A stretch of 64,000 nucleotides of DNA, taken from NCBI RefSeq assembly GCF_036924535.1, contig NZ_JAZHRT010000001.1:1674001-1738000 (forward strand). The letters run 5' to 3'. This DNA comes from Bradyrhizobium sp. AZCC 2262. Its GTDB lineage: Bacteria; Pseudomonadota; Alphaproteobacteria; Rhizobiales; Xanthobacteraceae. The notes beneath the pieces are model-generated. The model had not been told where the DNA came from. It was given only the letters and a program-made list of their open reading frames with translations, and searched no databases. The position numbers were made by a program, and so were the translations under genes. This document shows, one piece after another, positions 63,213 through 64,000 of this stretch (positions are counted from its first letter, which is position 1; the number at the start of each line of letters is the position of its first letter).

Positions 63213-64000
63213 ACATCCCGGTATTTCCCGAGACCAAGGTCGCGTTGAAAGGCAAGAAGGGGCTCGTCGTTGGTATTGCCAACGATCAATCCATCGCGTG
63301 GGGTTGCGCCAAGGCGTTTCGGGCGTTGGGCGCCGATCTTGCCGTCACCTATCTGAACGAAAAGGCGAAGAAGCATGTCGAGCCGCTGGCCAAGGCACTG
63401 GAGTCGCCAATCTTCATGCCGCTCGATGTCATGGTCGACGGCGAAACCGAAAAGGTGTTCGAGAGGATCGAGAAGGAATGGGGCCAGCTCGATTTCCTGC
63501 TGCACTCCATCGCTTTCTCGCCGAAGGGTGCGCTGCACGGCCGCGTGGTCGACGTCGACCGCGAGGGTTTTCAGAAGACCATGGACGTATCCTGCTGGTC
63601 GTTCATGCGAATGGCGCATCTGGCCGAGCCGTTGATGAAGAACGGCGGCACCATATTCACCATGACCTATTATGGCAGTCAGATGGTGGTGAAGAATTAC
63701 AATGTCATGGGCGTTGCGAAGGCGGCCCTCGAGGCTGCGGTGCGCTACATCGCGGCCGAACTCGGTCCGAAAGGCATTCGCGTGCATGCCATCTCGCCTG
63801 GACCGCTGGCAACCCGCGCGGCGTCGGGCATTCCCGAGTTCGACGAATTAATGGACAAGGCGCAGTCGCAGGCGCCGACGCGCAGTCTGGTCAGTATCGA
63901 CGATGTGGGGAAGGCGACTGCGTTCCTCGCGCTCGACGGCGCCAAGCTGATTACGGGAAGCGTGCTCTATATCGATGGCGGCTATCACATCATCGATTGA
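63209..64000 (+). CDS. fabI: Enoyl-ACP reductase FabI
   Basis: A complete 263-residue SDR-type enoyl reductase. [23 protein letters not shown] (NAD motif), [10 protein letters not shown], and the catalytic Y-x6-K in [18 protein letters not shown], then [14 protein letters not shown] identify FabI. It reduces trans-2-enoyl-ACP at the end of each fatty-acid cycle. It is translationally coupled to ackA, so lipid synthesis is linked to the acetate branch. The stop is the last base of the window. Confidence 0.93.
   Translation: MNIPVFPETKVALKGKKGLVVGIANDQSIAWGCAKAFRALGADLAVTYLNEKAKKHVEPLAKALESPIFMPLDVMVDGETEKVFERIEKEWGQLDFLLHSIAFSPKGALHGRVVDVDREGFQKTMDVSCWSFMRMAHLAEPLMKNGGTIFTMTYYGSQMVVKNYNVMGVAKAALEAAVRYIAAELGPKGIRVHAISPGPLATRAASGIPEFDELMDKAQSQAPTRSLVSIDDVGKATAFLALDGAKLITGSVLYIDGGYHIID

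Noticed and set aside
1..64000. CRISPR arrays, tRNA, rRNA, transposase genes
   Set aside because: Looked for regularly spaced repeats, cloverleaf ends and DDE or integrase motifs; none seen. The short repeats found are dispersed palindromes.

Overview
The window looks like chromosomal DNA of a Bradyrhizobium-type alphaproteobacterium (order Hyphomicrobiales). The signs are high GC, many orphan solute-binding proteins, FnrN/FixK-type TTGAT-N4-ATCAA boxes, a pta-ackA-fabI operon, and several families of short palindromic intergenic repeats. No rRNA, tRNA, CRISPR array, phage or intact insertion sequence was recognised. The assignment rests on gene content, not on a database search.

Layout. 1-9.7 kb: accessory and housekeeping genes (truncated TctC-type binding protein, glycerophosphodiester phosphodiesterase, small secreted proteins, alpha/beta hydrolase, branched-chain-type binding protein, ArsR regulator, PEP-mutase-like and VOC proteins). 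9.8-14.4 kb: a compact thiazole/oxazole-modified peptide (TOMM) locus with a Cys/Gly-repeat precursor, a fused E1-like/YcaO cyclodehydratase and a SagB-type dehydrogenase. 14.5-25 kb: TRIC-type channel, triheme cytochrome c, giant indolepyruvate ferredoxin oxidoreductase, TPR proteins, plsY. 25.1-27.1 kb: an overlapping operon of a GNAT-fold acyltransferase and two half-size SMR/EamA transporters. 27.2-28 kb: gene-free, repeat-like DNA. 28.1-33.5 kb: a CoA-thioester operon (thiolase, DUF35, MaoC, SDR) followed by DapA-like and Nudix genes that each carry a frameshift. 33.6-48.2 kb: transporters, regulators, an orphan histidine kinase, a bicupin oxalate-decarboxylase-like enzyme, two tandem 28-residue microproteins, and a GGDEF-EAL protein. 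48.3-49.5 kb: a tetR-fabA pair with a palindromic operator.

50.2-64 kb is a low-oxygen fermentation island. Five FixK/FNR-like boxes lie next to a GNAT protein, an AI-2E-type transporter, a DUF3141 hydrolase, and the divergent operons pflB-pflA-AspT-like antiporter-focA and pta-ackA-fabI. Together these would split pyruvate to formate and acetyl-CoA, export formate, and make ATP and acetate from acetyl-CoA.

The most novel system is the TOMM locus. Its 150-residue precursor has a Sec-like N-terminus and a 16-cysteine C-terminus, and no dedicated exporter or protease lies nearby. Secondary leads are the acyltransferase/paired-SMR operon, the microprotein pair, an orphan terminator that may end a small RNA at 40.3 kb, and CCGTCAT/ATGACGG-bounded palindromes that occupy successive gaps of one operon.
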